Positions 51,601 through 62,447 of a stretch of 64,000 bases of DNA are shown one piece after another; position 1 is the first letter of the stretch, and every line of letters starts with the position of its first letter. Position numbers and translations under genes: made by a program. The notes under the pieces were generated by a model. The model searched no databases, had not been told where the DNA came from, and was given only the letters and a program-made list of their open reading frames with translations. Source of the DNA: Prinia subflava (taxonomy: Eukaryota; Chordata; Aves; Passeriformes; Cisticolidae); NCBI RefSeq assembly GCF_021018805.1, contig NC_086283.1, positions 55,294,705-55,358,704 of the forward strand, written 5' to 3'.

Positions 51601-54600
51601 TGTTTCCAGTGAATTGTTGTTCTTGTCTCAACTCATGATCTTCACCTTTTGTGCCTCCAATTCTCCTCTCTGACCACCTGTATCGGGGTGGGAATTGAAG
51701 AGGGAGAAGGGGGAGGGAGAGAGTAGTACTGTGGTTTGGAAAATCTTAGTGGGAGAACTAAATTGGGGAATTAATTCCTAAATGATAACACTTTGCAAAG
51801 AAAAATGTTATTTCAAAAGGTATTTAAGCTGTATTTAAAACTTCCAAGGAAAGTGAGATTTTTTTAGAAAGCCTATAGTTACTGTATAGGATTAACAACA
51901 CACCAGTCAGACACGAACTGTTAAACTGAGCTTTGTATTTCCTCTTAAATTTGACTGGGTTCCTTTGTAATTCCTCTGTGATTAAATTAATTTTGTATTT
52001 ACATAAAATTAGTAGAAGACACAACCCTGTTTCTACTTTCTCTTTCTTTGCAATTTTTGAAATACAAAGTATTTTTAATCTTTGTTATTCATAAATGATT
52101 TTTTAAAAAATTTAGTATCACCTTGCAAGTTGATGGGAAAGTCAAGTGTGCAATGAAGTGTTTAACTAAGCCAAGAGAAACATTACAGGCATCATAGGCA
52201 GTCATCTTTATAATTTATGCCTCTGGATAATTTAATTTAATCTGCCCAACAATGTGCTTTCCCATATCCTTTTTCTTTCCATCTTTTATGAATGTTACAG
52301 TTTGCACACTGCAGGGCTCTTACCTGATGGTGGGTAAATCCCAGCATGTTTACATTGTGCTTATGCTGCTGCTTCAGTGGTTAGCCCTGTCAAAACTAGT
52401 TGTTCACTCATCAAATCACATCTGTCTGCAGCCCCTCCTTCTTCTTTGCGGGATGGTTAAATGACTTGATGATGGCATCCTTTGAGGGCTGGGAATACCT
52501 GAGCATTAAGGAGCTCTTCTATGGTGCCAGCTGAATAGCCTGTGCAGCTTAATGCCTTCTTAAACTCATTAAAACACTTGAAAATGGCCTGCTCTTGTGT
52601 AACAGGAATCTGTTGCTTGAGCTCTGGCCTTTCAGTTGTATGGGCACTAGTGTTTGAGAACAGAAATGTATATTTAATATGTAACTATGGACTATTTATA
52701 TGTGTACTAAATATAAATAGTATCAAGGGCCTGAATTCTGAGCTGAAAGTAATCCTCATTATCATCTGATCACATCAAAGACATGTAAACACAGCCTGTC
52801 ATTTCTCTTTGGCCTTATGTTCAAGTGCCTGTGTGTAGCATCCTGCCTTGCTTTCATATGCCCATCTCAGTATCTCTGTGTTTTTGTTGGTGCTTACATG
52901 TGTTGTGGCATTCCCAAATCCTTCGTCCCTCTTCCATCTCCAGCTATCCTTTCCCTGTTGTCTCCACTCCCAGTAAACCATCTGTGGACATACCACCCAC
53001 AGCAGCTCCCAGGCAGGTGCTTGGTGTTACAAGAGCAATTTTGGCAATTTCAGCATGGCTGGATCATCTGACCTCATCTCCAAGCAGAATTACCACTACT
53101 GTTCAATTACAGTTCATGCTGTTCAAAGTGTGTCTATTGCGTGCATTATGTAAGAATATTTCCCAGCTGAGCACTTTCCAGTGAATTAAGATGTATTATA
53201 TAATCATAGCTAAATAATTCTAAATGCATACTTTTTGGCGGATATTTCACAATGATTAAAAAATGTACGTGATGAAGCATGAGAAACATGTTCAATGGTT
53301 TAAAACAAAATTTAAAACAAAACAGAGACCTTCTTCTGTGTGATTTATCACCCAGGACTTTTGTCTAGACTCTTTTACAGTGGAAACTTAAAACACTTAT
53401 TACTTTAACCAGTAAAAATTCTTTAGTTTAGTTTAGGTTTAGTACATTAATGATCTCCAGACAAATCAAACATTCAAAGCAAAGTCTGTGAAGTGTAGCT
53501 TAAAATGTCTGAAACTGAGATTCAAAAAGAGAGATATTATCTGTGAGGTGTCTGTGTGGGGGTGTATGTGTGTGTGTTTGTGCAAGCCTGCCAGCACAAA
53601 CAATTCAGGTTCATTTAAGAACCTGCAAAATATTAAGAACAAAGAATGGGCTGAGGAAAGATTTGTCAGTAATGATAAAATCAGAGGGACATGTCTTCCT
53701 TTATCTCTCAAGGAAGGAAATCATTAAAAATGGCAAGAACTGACCTCCAGTTTTCAGTCCAAATCTAAAGAGTTAGACCTAAAATACCAGCACAAGGAAA
53801 TGTAATTATAAATAACCACAGCAGCTGTTACAGAGCCTTTTGCAGAGTGCTGAACACTCCCCAGGCAGAGAAAAAAATTCACATCAGAAGAAAATGAGAC
53901 AAGATGGAGAGAAAGTAAGTTGTGTCTTGCAAAGTGGGTCCCTGTAGGCTGCTGTGCAAATATAAGGCACTAGATAAAAAACATGGTAATTTTGATTTCT
54001 CCTCTTTCTTGGAATCATTTATTTGTTTACTGAAATGATTTTTCAGCTCTTAATTCTTGTGAAATTTTAGTTGCAGAACTGCCTTTTAATTCTTTTTAGA
54101 CAAAGCCTTGAAAGGCCTTCAAGCAAAACTTCTTGCCTCAAAGCAATATACAGCAGTTCTCAAAAGAGATATTTTGCCAGCTGTTGTCATACAGCAAAAT
54201 GGTAGCATAATAAATATTCATTGGCAGACTGTTGCAGATCTGAGAATAAAGTGAGAATAAGTTTTATTCATATTTAAAATGCCAAATTCTTTGTGTTAGT
54301 AAAAAAAATAGTTTCCTTTAGGTTTATCTTTCTGTACATCCTTCGGTTCTTAGGACAATGATGCTGAAGTACAGCAGGTCTAACCTAGGGGTTAAAAGAC
54401 TGGCAGTGGTCTGTGTTACTTTACTGTATACCCCTGAGTAAGTTGTCTAGGCCTCAACCCTAGAAAATGCCTGCCAGCAGTCTGGGACAGAACCCACATT
54501 TTGGAAAAGGAGTAATGCAGAGAGAGGAAATTTGCTGTTATGCAGGCAAGCCTCAGAATATCATCCCCAAATGATGCCTAGATTTAGGAAGCCTTTTTAA

Positions 54601-55513
54601 CAGGAAAAAACCCCACAATTGTTCTAGCACTCTTCCAACTACTTTGTTGTTGAGATGTGTTAAGTGCCAAGCAGCTGAGAACTGGAAGAAAGGACTCCTT
54701 TGAACAATTCACTGAGGTCAGGAAATCCATGACCGTGTTTTGATGAGCAGTTTGAAATGGTAGGCATAGTAAGCTGCAGAACAAAAATGTTAACTCCAGC
54801 AGGATTAAAATGAACTAAGTTTGAGAGGATGGGTGTTCTTAACCTCCTCAGCATTTGTTTCAAGGGCTGGACCCTTATAGGAACTATATGATTTGGATTA
54901 CATACATAGTTCCCTCTCCTTGATGTTCCTGCATGTCCATCTGTGTTACTCCTGATGCTCAGCACTGTGATCTGCAGCAGTAGGAGTGCAGGACATGCTG
55001 CAGACTCCACTGGTATTTATTCTGAAAATCAATCAGGGATCTTCTGAGTCAAAGACTCAGTTAATTGCTTCCTAAGATGGATGTAGTCCCTCAAGCCTAG
55101 GAAAATACACCCTTTTTACAAGCTACTTTCAAACTGAAATGAAATGTCTTTCAGATGTGATGGTGTCTGTTCTGGACTCATCTGTACCCATGTGGCAGAC
55201 AGATTTGAGGGGACAGTGGAAGACCATGAGGTGCGGCCCCACAAGAAGTCTGCCACAACGGGATCGCCTGTGCTGTGGGATCTCCTGTTTTATCTGTAAT
55301 CTGCACACATGCTACAGTTTCTTGCTGTCCACTGCAAATCTCTCAGAACAGCTGCCAACAGGGAAAACCACACATAACCTGGTTCTGGTTTTGTACTTCC
55401 TTGTACTCTCTCTGTTCAGAGATTGTGTGATCAATGAAGAAATGTGCAGTCCTGGGGCTGTCTCTGCTCTTTCCTCACTCAGTTTGCTATCTCAGCTGCA
55501 AGTCCATTTTAAA
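48636..55513. other. Long non-coding stretch
   Basis: No convincing gene. A plus-strand frame at 49144-49428 has a CTLCKKGSFCRSC cysteine pattern but no wider similarity that I recognise. A (TG)n run lies near 53555-53581 and an A run near 49612-49628. The stretch from 54.5 to 55.5 kb just upstream of the ERV cluster gave no retroviral motif, so the 5' part of the provirus is not hidden there as far as I can see. Confidence 0.55.
53555..53581. repeat. Short (TG)n microsatellite
   Basis: Interrupted GT units, GTGGGGGTGTATGTGTGTGT followed by GTTTGTG. Confidence 0.75.
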
Positions 55514-55610
55514 GAATCACAGAATACTCTGAATTGGAAGCACAATAATCATCAAGTCCAACTTCTGGCAAGTTTGGGGGTTCTTTATGCTAGGAATCTC
55601 AGAATGCCCT
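55514..55610 (-). mobile_element. Short CR1 3' tail fragment
   Basis: The plus-strand text AAGAATCACAGAATACTCTG, then AATTGGAAGC and ATCATCAAGTCCAACTTCTG, is the antisense of the CR1 3' end, so the fragment lies on the minus strand. Only about 100 bases are present. It directly adjoins the (GGCAA)n minisatellite. Confidence 0.7.
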
Positions 55611-55620
55611 GGGGTAATGC

Positions 55621-55675
55621 TGGCAAGGCAAGGCAAAGACAAGGCAAAGGCAAGGCAAAGGCAAGGCAAGGCAAG
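55621..55675. repeat. (GGCAA)n / (GGCAAA)n minisatellite
   Basis: About ten tandem GGCAA units, some with one extra A and one variant GACAA. The lysine- and alanine-rich stretch that it creates in the overlapping 207-codon frame (55139-55762) is an artefact of the repeat. Confidence 0.9.
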
Positions 55676-55879
55676 CTCTTATTCTCTGCATTATCTCAAT
55701 GGCCACCGTTGCTCTTATTTGTTCATTTAAAGAAGAAAGGTATTTTACCCACACCAAAATGAACTTTCTGCCTGAAATTTGTTATAATCTGTGTTATAGA
55801 ATACTTCCTAACGCTAGGAAGGCCTCGAAATGAAAAATCTCTCATTTCCTTTACCTTTGTCAGCAGCTCTGCTTCTCAG

Positions 55880-56365
55880 GCACCCACCCCTGAGAGACTC
55901 AAGTTGGACAACAGGACTCATTTCAAGAACACCTGGGCCAGAGAACATGGCATTGAAGTGATATATCACATCCCTTATCATGCACCAGCTCCCAGGAAAG
56001 TTGAACGGTGCAATGGACTACTTAAGACTACCCTGAAGGCACTTGGTGGGGGGACCTGCAAGAATTGGGAAATGAACTTAGCAAAGGGCACCTGGATGGT
56101 CAACACCCGAGGCTCCATCAATTGAGCTGGTCCTGCCCAGTCTGAGCCCTTGCACACAGTAGATGGAGATAAAGTCCCTGCAGTACACATGAAAGGTATT
56201 TCAGGAAAGGCTGTCTGGATTAGCCCCACCCCAGGCAAAGGCAAACCTATCCGTGGGATTGTTTTTGCTCAAGGATCTGGTTACACTTGGTGGATAATGC
56301 AGAAAGATGGAGAAACCAGTCATGTACCACAGAGAAACCTAATCCTAAGTGAGAATTGTGAGTAA
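55880..56365 (+). pseudogene. ERVL-like integrase, C-terminal remnant
   Basis: Retroviral integrase joins proviral DNA to the host chromosome. This fragment retains the second half of the catalytic core and the C-terminal domain. The second catalytic aspartate is seen in LDNRTHF (codon 55907-55909), where the residue after DN is arginine, not the usual glycine. The catalytic glutamate lies in KVERCNGLLK (codon 56003-56005). The two are 32 residues apart, four fewer than the D-X35-E spacing of working integrases. The zinc-binding N-terminus and first catalytic aspartate are missing. An in-frame TGA at 56123-56125 interrupts it, after which the same frame runs on to TAA at 56363-56365 through the GYTWWIMQKDGE block of the C-terminal domain. 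It is non-functional. Confidence 0.85.
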
Positions 56366-56378
56366 GGTTTCATTGTGC

Positions 56379-56381
<3 letters not shown>

Positions 56382-56413
<32 letters not shown>
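56382..56413. repeat. (AT)n microsatellite
   Basis: About 16 AT dinucleotides, placed in the non-coding link between the integrase stop and the polypurine tract. Likely to vary in length between individuals. Confidence 0.95.
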
Positions 56414-56417
<4 letters not shown>

Positions 56418-56459
56418 TAGATTTTGTTGATTTGGGTATGATTCAGATGTTAATAGATT

Positions 56460-56470
56460 AAAGGGGTGGA
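56460..56470 (+). promoter_or_regulatory. Retroviral polypurine tract
   Basis: AAAGGGGTGGA lies just upstream of the 3' LTR, the expected place for the plus-strand DNA primer of a retrovirus. It is mostly purine with one T. Confidence 0.6.
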
Positions 56471-56473
56471 TAA

Positions 56474-57207
56474 TGTCTTGAGTTGCAATGCAAGATGTAA
56501 CCAAAAGCATGTATTCTGTTGCCATCTGTTGAAACTGGTTGGGGAGGTGTTTTCTTTATCTTGTCTATGATCCATTCCTCGTTACTCTGGGGGGGAGGGT
56601 GTTAACGGACCAGCTGTTAAAACCAGGTGAGACAGTGTTCCTTATCTCTTCCACAACCCATCCTCCCTCCAGGGGGATATCTGCTGTTAATGGCCATTGA
56701 GTCTCACTGCATGACTGATAAAATTACATCATCCCATCGTGAGATGCCCCACCAAATGAGAAGAGCCAAGCATTCCTACCTTGTTCAGAACACCAGAGGA
56801 GCCTGTTTCCATTGGATTCCCAGGAGAAGACCAGACCCATCTCACCACCACTAGACTTTCAGAGGAAAACTGCACCCTTCTACAGGATCATCTCTGCTCC
56901 AACAGAACCACATCTGTCACTCCAGGGGAACTTAATTGGACTGCTACCAACACCCTGACCAACAGGTTGTCAGGCTGTATTCTGACTCTCTCAGTGTTTT
57001 ATTTTTTGTTTTGTTTGCTTTTTTGCACTACTACATTTTTATTTTTAATATTCCTAGTAAAGAACTGTTATTTCTATTCCCATATCTTTGACTGAAAGCC
57101 CCTTAATTTCAAAATTACAATAATTTGCATGGAGGGGGTTTACATTCTTCATTCCAAGGGAAAGTCCAGCTTTCCCTGGCAGACACCTGTCTTTCCAAAC
57201 CAAGACA
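56474..57207 (+). mobile_element. ERVL-like 3' LTR, 734 bp
   Basis: Begins TGTCTTGAG and ends CCAAACCAAGACA, an inverted terminal pair with TG...CA. The 3' part holds CTAGTAAAGAACTGTTAT (57053-57070), with AGTAAA as a possible weak polyadenylation signal, followed by U5. The same U5 occurs on the opposite strand at 58050-58200. Direct continuation from integrase and polypurine tract shows that this is the 3' LTR of the truncated provirus. Confidence 0.8.
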
Positions 57208-58044
57208 TATAGGAAGTATTCTCCTACTGTTTGGGGGTGCACAGCCATTATTTACAGTTTGTCTGGTGTGATACAGCTGCTTTTTAAAAACCATGAAGTA
57301 TTTGCTAAAAGGAGCTGTAGAAATAAAGAATACATGTAAATCTCAGGTGAGATGTGTTAGTTGCTATTGAGGGACTCAGAGTTAAGTGGATTAGCAAGCA
57401 CTTTGCAGTAAACATGTGCCCAGATCCTGACAACCTTCAAATTTAAGGATTATTTAGGGATTCCTGCCTATATTAACAACAAAAGAAGAAGGAAATAGTT
57501 TTAAACAATGTCCAGAAGTATTAGACGTGATTGCTCCAAGGTCTGCATTATCCTTGAAAACAATTCTTTTGAGTGCATTCCAATTTTATCAGGACAGATT
57601 TAGTCCTTGTCAGAAGGCAACCTGAACGTCTGGGATTGGCAACAGGCATGATTTGGGTGAAGTGCTTCCTTTCCTCCTGTGGGAAAAATGGTAGCTCATG
57701 TTATGGCTTGCCATCTCAGGGAGAAAACATGATGGTTTTTAATGTTATTAATCCTCTGTTGTGCTAAACTGCTTCTGTCACTAGAATTCAGAGGTCCTAG
57801 CCATGGCTGAGAGGTGGTTTGGATGATAAAGCTGGTGCCATCTTCTGTGAAAACACTTCAAATAGGAACATTCTTTTAAGCTCAGTCAGTCTTTGGGCTT
57901 GATCCAATTTTAATGAGGTAAAAGGAGAAGTTTTTCCATGGCTGCACCAGGAGCAAGATCAATACTTTTCTCTCTGCATACCTTTCAATATTTTTCTGTA
58001 TCCTTCAAGCTTTTTCCTCCCATAACACTTTTCCTTTATTCTAA
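57208..58044. other. Spacer between two inverted LTRs
   Basis: About 840 bases of AT-rich sequence with no retroviral motif and only short frames, including one of 64 codons at 57573-57767 without recognised similarity. It separates two LTRs that share U5 but face each other. Confidence 0.6.
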
Positions 58045-58049
58045 GTTGC
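58045..58049 (+). repeat. Target-site duplication, left copy (GTTGC)
   Basis: GTTGC directly precedes the LTR at 58050 and recurs at 58860-58864. Confidence 0.85.
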
Positions 58050-58859
58050 TGTCTTGGTTTGAGAGACAGGTATCTGCTAGGGAGGGGCAGGACTTCCCTA
58101 GAAATGGAAAATTCAAATCCCCTCCCTCCAAATTATTCTAATTTAGAAAATTAAAGGGGCTTTCAGGCAGAGGTATGGGGATGGGAATAACAGTTCTTTA
58201 CTAGTATATATGACAAAACAACAAACAAACAACAACTACAGCATTAATAATAAACAGAATCAAGAACCTTGAGGGCTTTCTTTCACAAAGCCCGGGGCAG
58301 TTTGATCTTGGTGCCCCTGCAGGACTCCGAGAGGCCGAACTGGAAGGAAGGAAAGTCCCGGGCTGGTGGATGAGATGAGGAGCTCTGCGCTGGCAGCTGG
58401 AGCAGCAGGGGTGTCCCGGCAGGGCTGGGCAGGGCAGGGACACAGAGTAGCAGGGGAACCTCAAAGCAGCACAGAAGAAAACAGCAGTGGTGGTGGCAGC
58501 GCCGGCCCAGCAGGGCAGGAGGAGGTGAGCTCAGATTCTTGGGCACAGGAGCAGATGATGGTAGTTTTCCCAGGATGGGACAAAGTGATGACAGTGAAAT
58601 CCTCCCACAGCGAGCAGCAGCCCGACCGTCCTCCCCAGTGCCAAGAGCAAGAGAGCAACTGCTCCAAAACTCGCATTATCTCCCCACTCCAAGAGACTCC
58701 CAGAGACACAAAAACAAAAGGTGTACCCCAGTGCTACCCTCTGCTTTGACCACTTCTTTGCTTTGGTCAAGTACTCACAAGTACCCAGTAGTTAATCTCT
58801 TAGCAATTTAAGGGGAAAAATTCTACAAATAAAAAAAGACACATGTCTAGCCCCCAACA
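58050..58859 (-). mobile_element. Solo ERV LTR, 810 bp, sharing U5 with the ERVL-like LTR
   Basis: On the minus strand it starts TGTTGGGGGCTAGACATG and ends AAACCAAGACA. The U5 end, read on the minus strand from about 58205 to 58050, closely follows that of the LTR at 56474-57207, including the shared TAGTAAAGAACTGTTAT word. The U3 parts differ, so they belong to related but distinct LTR types. A perfect 5-bp target duplication GTTGC flanks it. The GC-rich part at about 58280-58640 is probably the promoter region. No internal genes are present. Frames of up to 127 codons on both strands inside it have no domain and are not genes. Confidence 0.88.
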
Positions 58860-58864
58860 GTTGC
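58860..58864 (+). repeat. Target-site duplication, right copy (GTTGC)
   Basis: Exact repeat of 58045-58049, adjoining the other end of the solo LTR. Confidence 0.85.
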
Positions 58865-60691
58865 ATATAAAAACAAATTTTGGGATACTTCAGTGAAAAA
58901 ATCTTAGAACCACACAAAGCAAATCTGGCTCTACTGTTCATTTATCTCTATAGATGAAAAGCTTCATTATAATCAGGAAGAAATTTGCATGCGTGAGGAA
59001 ATTCAGGAGCTGAAGATTTTGCTGGTAGAGAGGTTGCATTCCTTTCAAGTCTACTGCACTGTTTTTCTAATCAATTGTTTTAGCCTTTAATCAATCATTT
59101 TTGATTTAATTGACACTGCAATCCTTTTGCTTTTTGTTCTGCTGCAGTTTTATTTAGCACAAGTCTGATTGTACTTAGAGTGGGCCCATTTGTTTGGTTT
59201 CCAGGAGGGCAAAGCCTTATCCAAAGCCCTTAAGTTTTCTTTCAGTTCTCTCACTGAGTATTATACTGGAGTTAGAAACACAGAGACATTAGTTTCATGG
59301 CCAGCAGATGATTTGTTTAATTAAAAAAAAGTAAATACCTACCATTTGTGCTGCTGCATCTGCTAGCTGTGGATTTGAGTATATCTAATATTTAAATTAG
59401 TTGTGAAAATGAGGCTAATTAATTTTAAGTATTAAACTGTGACTAAAACCTCACAGCTCTCAGGAGAAAATGTACCATTCTGCTCCTTATGTTGCTTAAG
59501 AAAGCAAGGTCAATTGCAGCATTGCAATTGTTTTGATTTAGAAGTATCGTAATTTATTTTATCCTGATTTTGAAAATGACTGAAGCAGCATTGGCTATAC
59601 CATGGGAGTATGCTGTGCATCTATATCAGTGTCTTAACATTAAAGCCCTTCTGGCAAATATCTGTCTTGCACAGCATATTGAAATTCTGCACTTCTGAGT
59701 TATACTTAAACCTATTGTATAGCATCTATGGCTTTCGAAGCTGTTAAGGTTGAAAATTGATGATAGTAATGCTGAGCTATTGTACTTTTCATAAAGTGTC
59801 TCCTCAGTTCATTGATAAAGAACATGAAACACTGAGAGGCTAAACGATTTATCAACCCAGTATCACTTGAGAAGTCACTAGCAGAACCTTAGAGAATAGA
59901 GACTCAAGTCACTTTTTCTAACCACCATACTTCACTTGACTCCTTGACTCTGTAGACATCCATCACTGTGTCAAATTTGTATCAGTATGGAAATGAATCT
60001 TTGAAAACACAAACATCAGCATTCAAAATCAACATTGGAACAAGTTCTGTGACTTTGCCACACCATTACTCCTACACTCCATTTTTGTTAGTGAAGTCAA
60101 AAGTTATTTACACGAAGTAAAGACTGTTCCTCTCGATTTTTCCCCAGCTGTTTTCCTTCTCTTGTGCTTTTGATGTCAAACTTTTTCATGACAGATTTAG
60201 ATTCAGATTTAATCAGCAGATTTAGAAGTTCTCACCTTTTTTTGGCTAACATGTTAAAATAGCGGTTGATGTCCCCCAGTATGGTATCAATACAGAATTA
60301 TGTTTTGGGGTCATTTACTTTCTATCAAGTTTAAAGGAGGATAAAACTCATCTTGATTTTGAGTTTTATAGCAGCAAGTATCAGTGGTTATGCCTCCTTT
60401 CCAACTTTTCTTTCCTTTCATCTCCTAATTTGAAATTATTTCCTCGGAGAGGCTTGATCTCAGTACTTATCTCTGTGTGGGCTGGCTTTCCACAATGACA
60501 TTTCAGTAAAGCTCTTGTATTTGTCCAGCTGGTGTTATTGCTCCAGGTGTTTCTGAGCAAAGGAGAAAACGTTAACATGCTGGGTTACTCGCTTTCAGTT
60601 CTGCTACCCCTGCTCCAGAGAACAAGCAGGCCTGAAGCTGTGCATCATCTCTGGAGAGGGCAACAGTGACCAGGTTTAAAGACAGAGACAG
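58865..60691. other. Non-coding sequence between two solo LTRs
   Basis: AT-rich, no gene or repeat recognised. Only one frame above 60 codons (60381-60578, minus), without similarity. Confidence 0.6.
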
Positions 60692-60697
60692 GCATTT
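60692..60697 (+). repeat. Target-site duplication, left copy (GCATTT)
   Basis: GCATTT directly before the LTR, repeated at 61381-61386. Six bases is typical of ERVK (class II) integration. Confidence 0.85.
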
Positions 60698-61380
60698 TGT
60701 GGGACTTTCAAGGGCGTGGTATTGTAGAAGAGAGGGTCAACGAGGAATCTCTGGACTCCAGGCAGCTCTTTTAACATGCAGTTTATTGCGTAGGGTCATG
60801 GGTAACAAAGAGCCAAGCTTAAAGCTGCTAGTCACAGCTAAAAGCGTGCCTGAGAGATGCTTAAGTTCTGTATTATTCTTACAATACATCATGTCATTTT
60901 CTGTACTGAATATGCTAATTTACAATATCCAATCAGTAAAAGACACAAATCCTACAGAATCTACATACAGCCTATTAGAAGTACTACCTCACCATACTGT
61001 GTTACATGTTAAACCCTAAAAGCTACGTTCTAGACCCCTTTTTTTTTCTTCTCTGCCAAACTGGCAGGGTCTCCCTGACCCTTGGACTCTTTAGCTTGCA
61101 GAAGTATCCTTTCTGTTTGCCAAGGACATTGTTTGATCAACAGGGATCTTCCCTTCCTCTCACTTAACCATTGTCTTTCCAGTTGTTCAGTAACTGACTG
61201 GCTTGGAATCTTATACCTCAAAACCAGCACTCATTTCTATTTCACTTACAGGTTTCATATTCTCAGAGTCTTTTGCCAAACAATCATAGCTATAAGACTT
61301 TCCTGTATCATCTTCCCCAGTATGGTATGAGTTACAGAACTCTGCATTGACTCTGAAGCTCTGAGTAAAACCCTCTGCCA
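60698..61380 (-). mobile_element. ERVK-like solo LTR, 683 bp
   Basis: On the minus strand it starts TGGCAGAGGGTTTTACTC (from 61380) and ends GAAAGTCCCACA at 60698, with TG...CA ends. A perfect 6-bp duplication GCATTT flanks it. AATAAA on the minus strand at 60787-60782 lies about 85 bases from the 3' end, as expected for an R-U5 boundary. There is no internal retroviral sequence, so it is a solo LTR. The 6-bp duplication points to an ERVK-type integrase, and the sequence resembles a songbird LTR as I remember it, but no name is assigned. The frames at 60666-61019 and 61030-61330 are not genes. Confidence 0.88.
60782..60787 (-). promoter_or_regulatory. LTR polyadenylation signal (AATAAA)
   Basis: Minus-strand AATAAA in CGCAATAAACTGCATG within the ERVK-like LTR, near its 3' end. 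Confidence 0.7.
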
Positions 61381-61386
61381 GCATTT
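61381..61386 (+). repeat. Target-site duplication, right copy (GCATTT)
   Basis: Exact repeat of 60692-60697, adjoining the 5' end of the minus-strand LTR. Confidence 0.85.
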
Positions 61387-62447
61387 TGTACGAGATATTT
61401 TTTAAAGCAGAGGAGGCTTACGTGTGGTGTTAGGTGACAGGCACACCCAGACACCTCGTGCATGTGATACCTGTGTGAGGAGGGTGTTTTGAGTCTCTCA
61501 ACGAAGAGATACCAGAGTGCTGCCCTAGTGCCAGGCCAACCATGCCATCTAGCAGAGCATGCTGCAAGGGAGCATATCCCCTTGACTCTGCCAGAGCCTT
61601 TGTGCTCCTTGCTGGGACTGATGTCATAGACAGAGGGCTATGGCAGCTATATACATCGTGTGGGATTCAGGTTCCCCATAGTAGCAGTGAAGAAAAGGCG
61701 AAGCTCTAAGGCATGAATTAAAAAGATTCATTGATTTGTTTTGTAATGTATCAACTGAACTCAAACAAAGGGCTTGTTTTCTTGTAGTCTATAAAAATAG
61801 CAATATATGGTTTAATTTCTAAACAACGTATCATTTTGACAATGGAATTTTTACATTGTCAATTACTTGAGAGGTTACAGATCCTTTTTCTTGCCACATG
61901 GAAAGATTTTGCTGTTTGAAACCAAATCACAGGCTGCCCTAGTAGTTCCATTTTTAATTTATGTATTTGTATTTATTGACATATTTACTCTTCACTGTAC
62001 TCCTAAAGTGGAGAATGCTCTGAGTATCACAGGAGAAAACCTGTGAGGAAGTAAGAGGAATCTAACTGCATGCTATTACTTTTCCCTTTTTAAAAGACTT
62101 CTTTCCTAAAATACATTGCCTTGTATTCAGCAGAGGTTTCATTGTGGCAAAATATCACTTTTTCAATTATCCTGCAGTCTGTGGTAAAGCCTTATTTTTA
62201 AAACATTTCTATGTGTCCATAAATAGCACAAAAAAGATACTTAATACTGACCTTTCTGTACCTCCTTATCCCTTCATTCTGGAGCAGACTCTGTGATTTT
62301 GAAGTTTTTACCACTGAAACTATGTAAGTAAGGTGCAGCCAGCATATTACCCTCAATTTTCTCAGAAGTGTCTTTAGCTGGATGTGTGTGTGTGTTTCTG
62401 CTTCTTTCTCATATTCTTCCTTTTATGTTGTTTCAATGAAGGAAGAA

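Larger units (their letters stand above)
55880..57207 (+). mobile_element. 5'-truncated ERVL-like provirus: integrase end plus 3' LTR
   Basis: In order this holds the last part of a retroviral integrase (to 56365), a short non-coding link with an (AT)n microsatellite, a polypurine tract (56460-56470) and a 3' LTR (56474-57207). No envelope gene lies between integrase and LTR, which fits the ERVL plan. Everything upstream of the integrase core, including gag, protease and reverse transcriptase, is absent and no 5' LTR was found within the window, so the copy is truncated and cannot be tested for target duplications. The left edge near 55880 is where retroviral similarity stops. It is defective. 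Confidence 0.8.

Noticed and set aside
55139..55762. Open frame of 207 codons on the plus strand
   Set aside because: It runs through a CR1 tail and the (GGCAA)n minisatellite, and the remaining part has no recognised similarity.
56581..56600. G-rich run followed by TGTTAACGG as an alternative polypurine tract and LTR start
   Set aside because: The pair AAAGGGGTGGA / TGTCTTGAG at 56460-56482 fits better because TGTCTTG matches the inverted CAAGACA end at 57207.
58283..58811. Overlapping frames of 79-127 codons on both strands
   Set aside because: They are internal to the 58050-58859 LTR and caused by its GC-rich composition.
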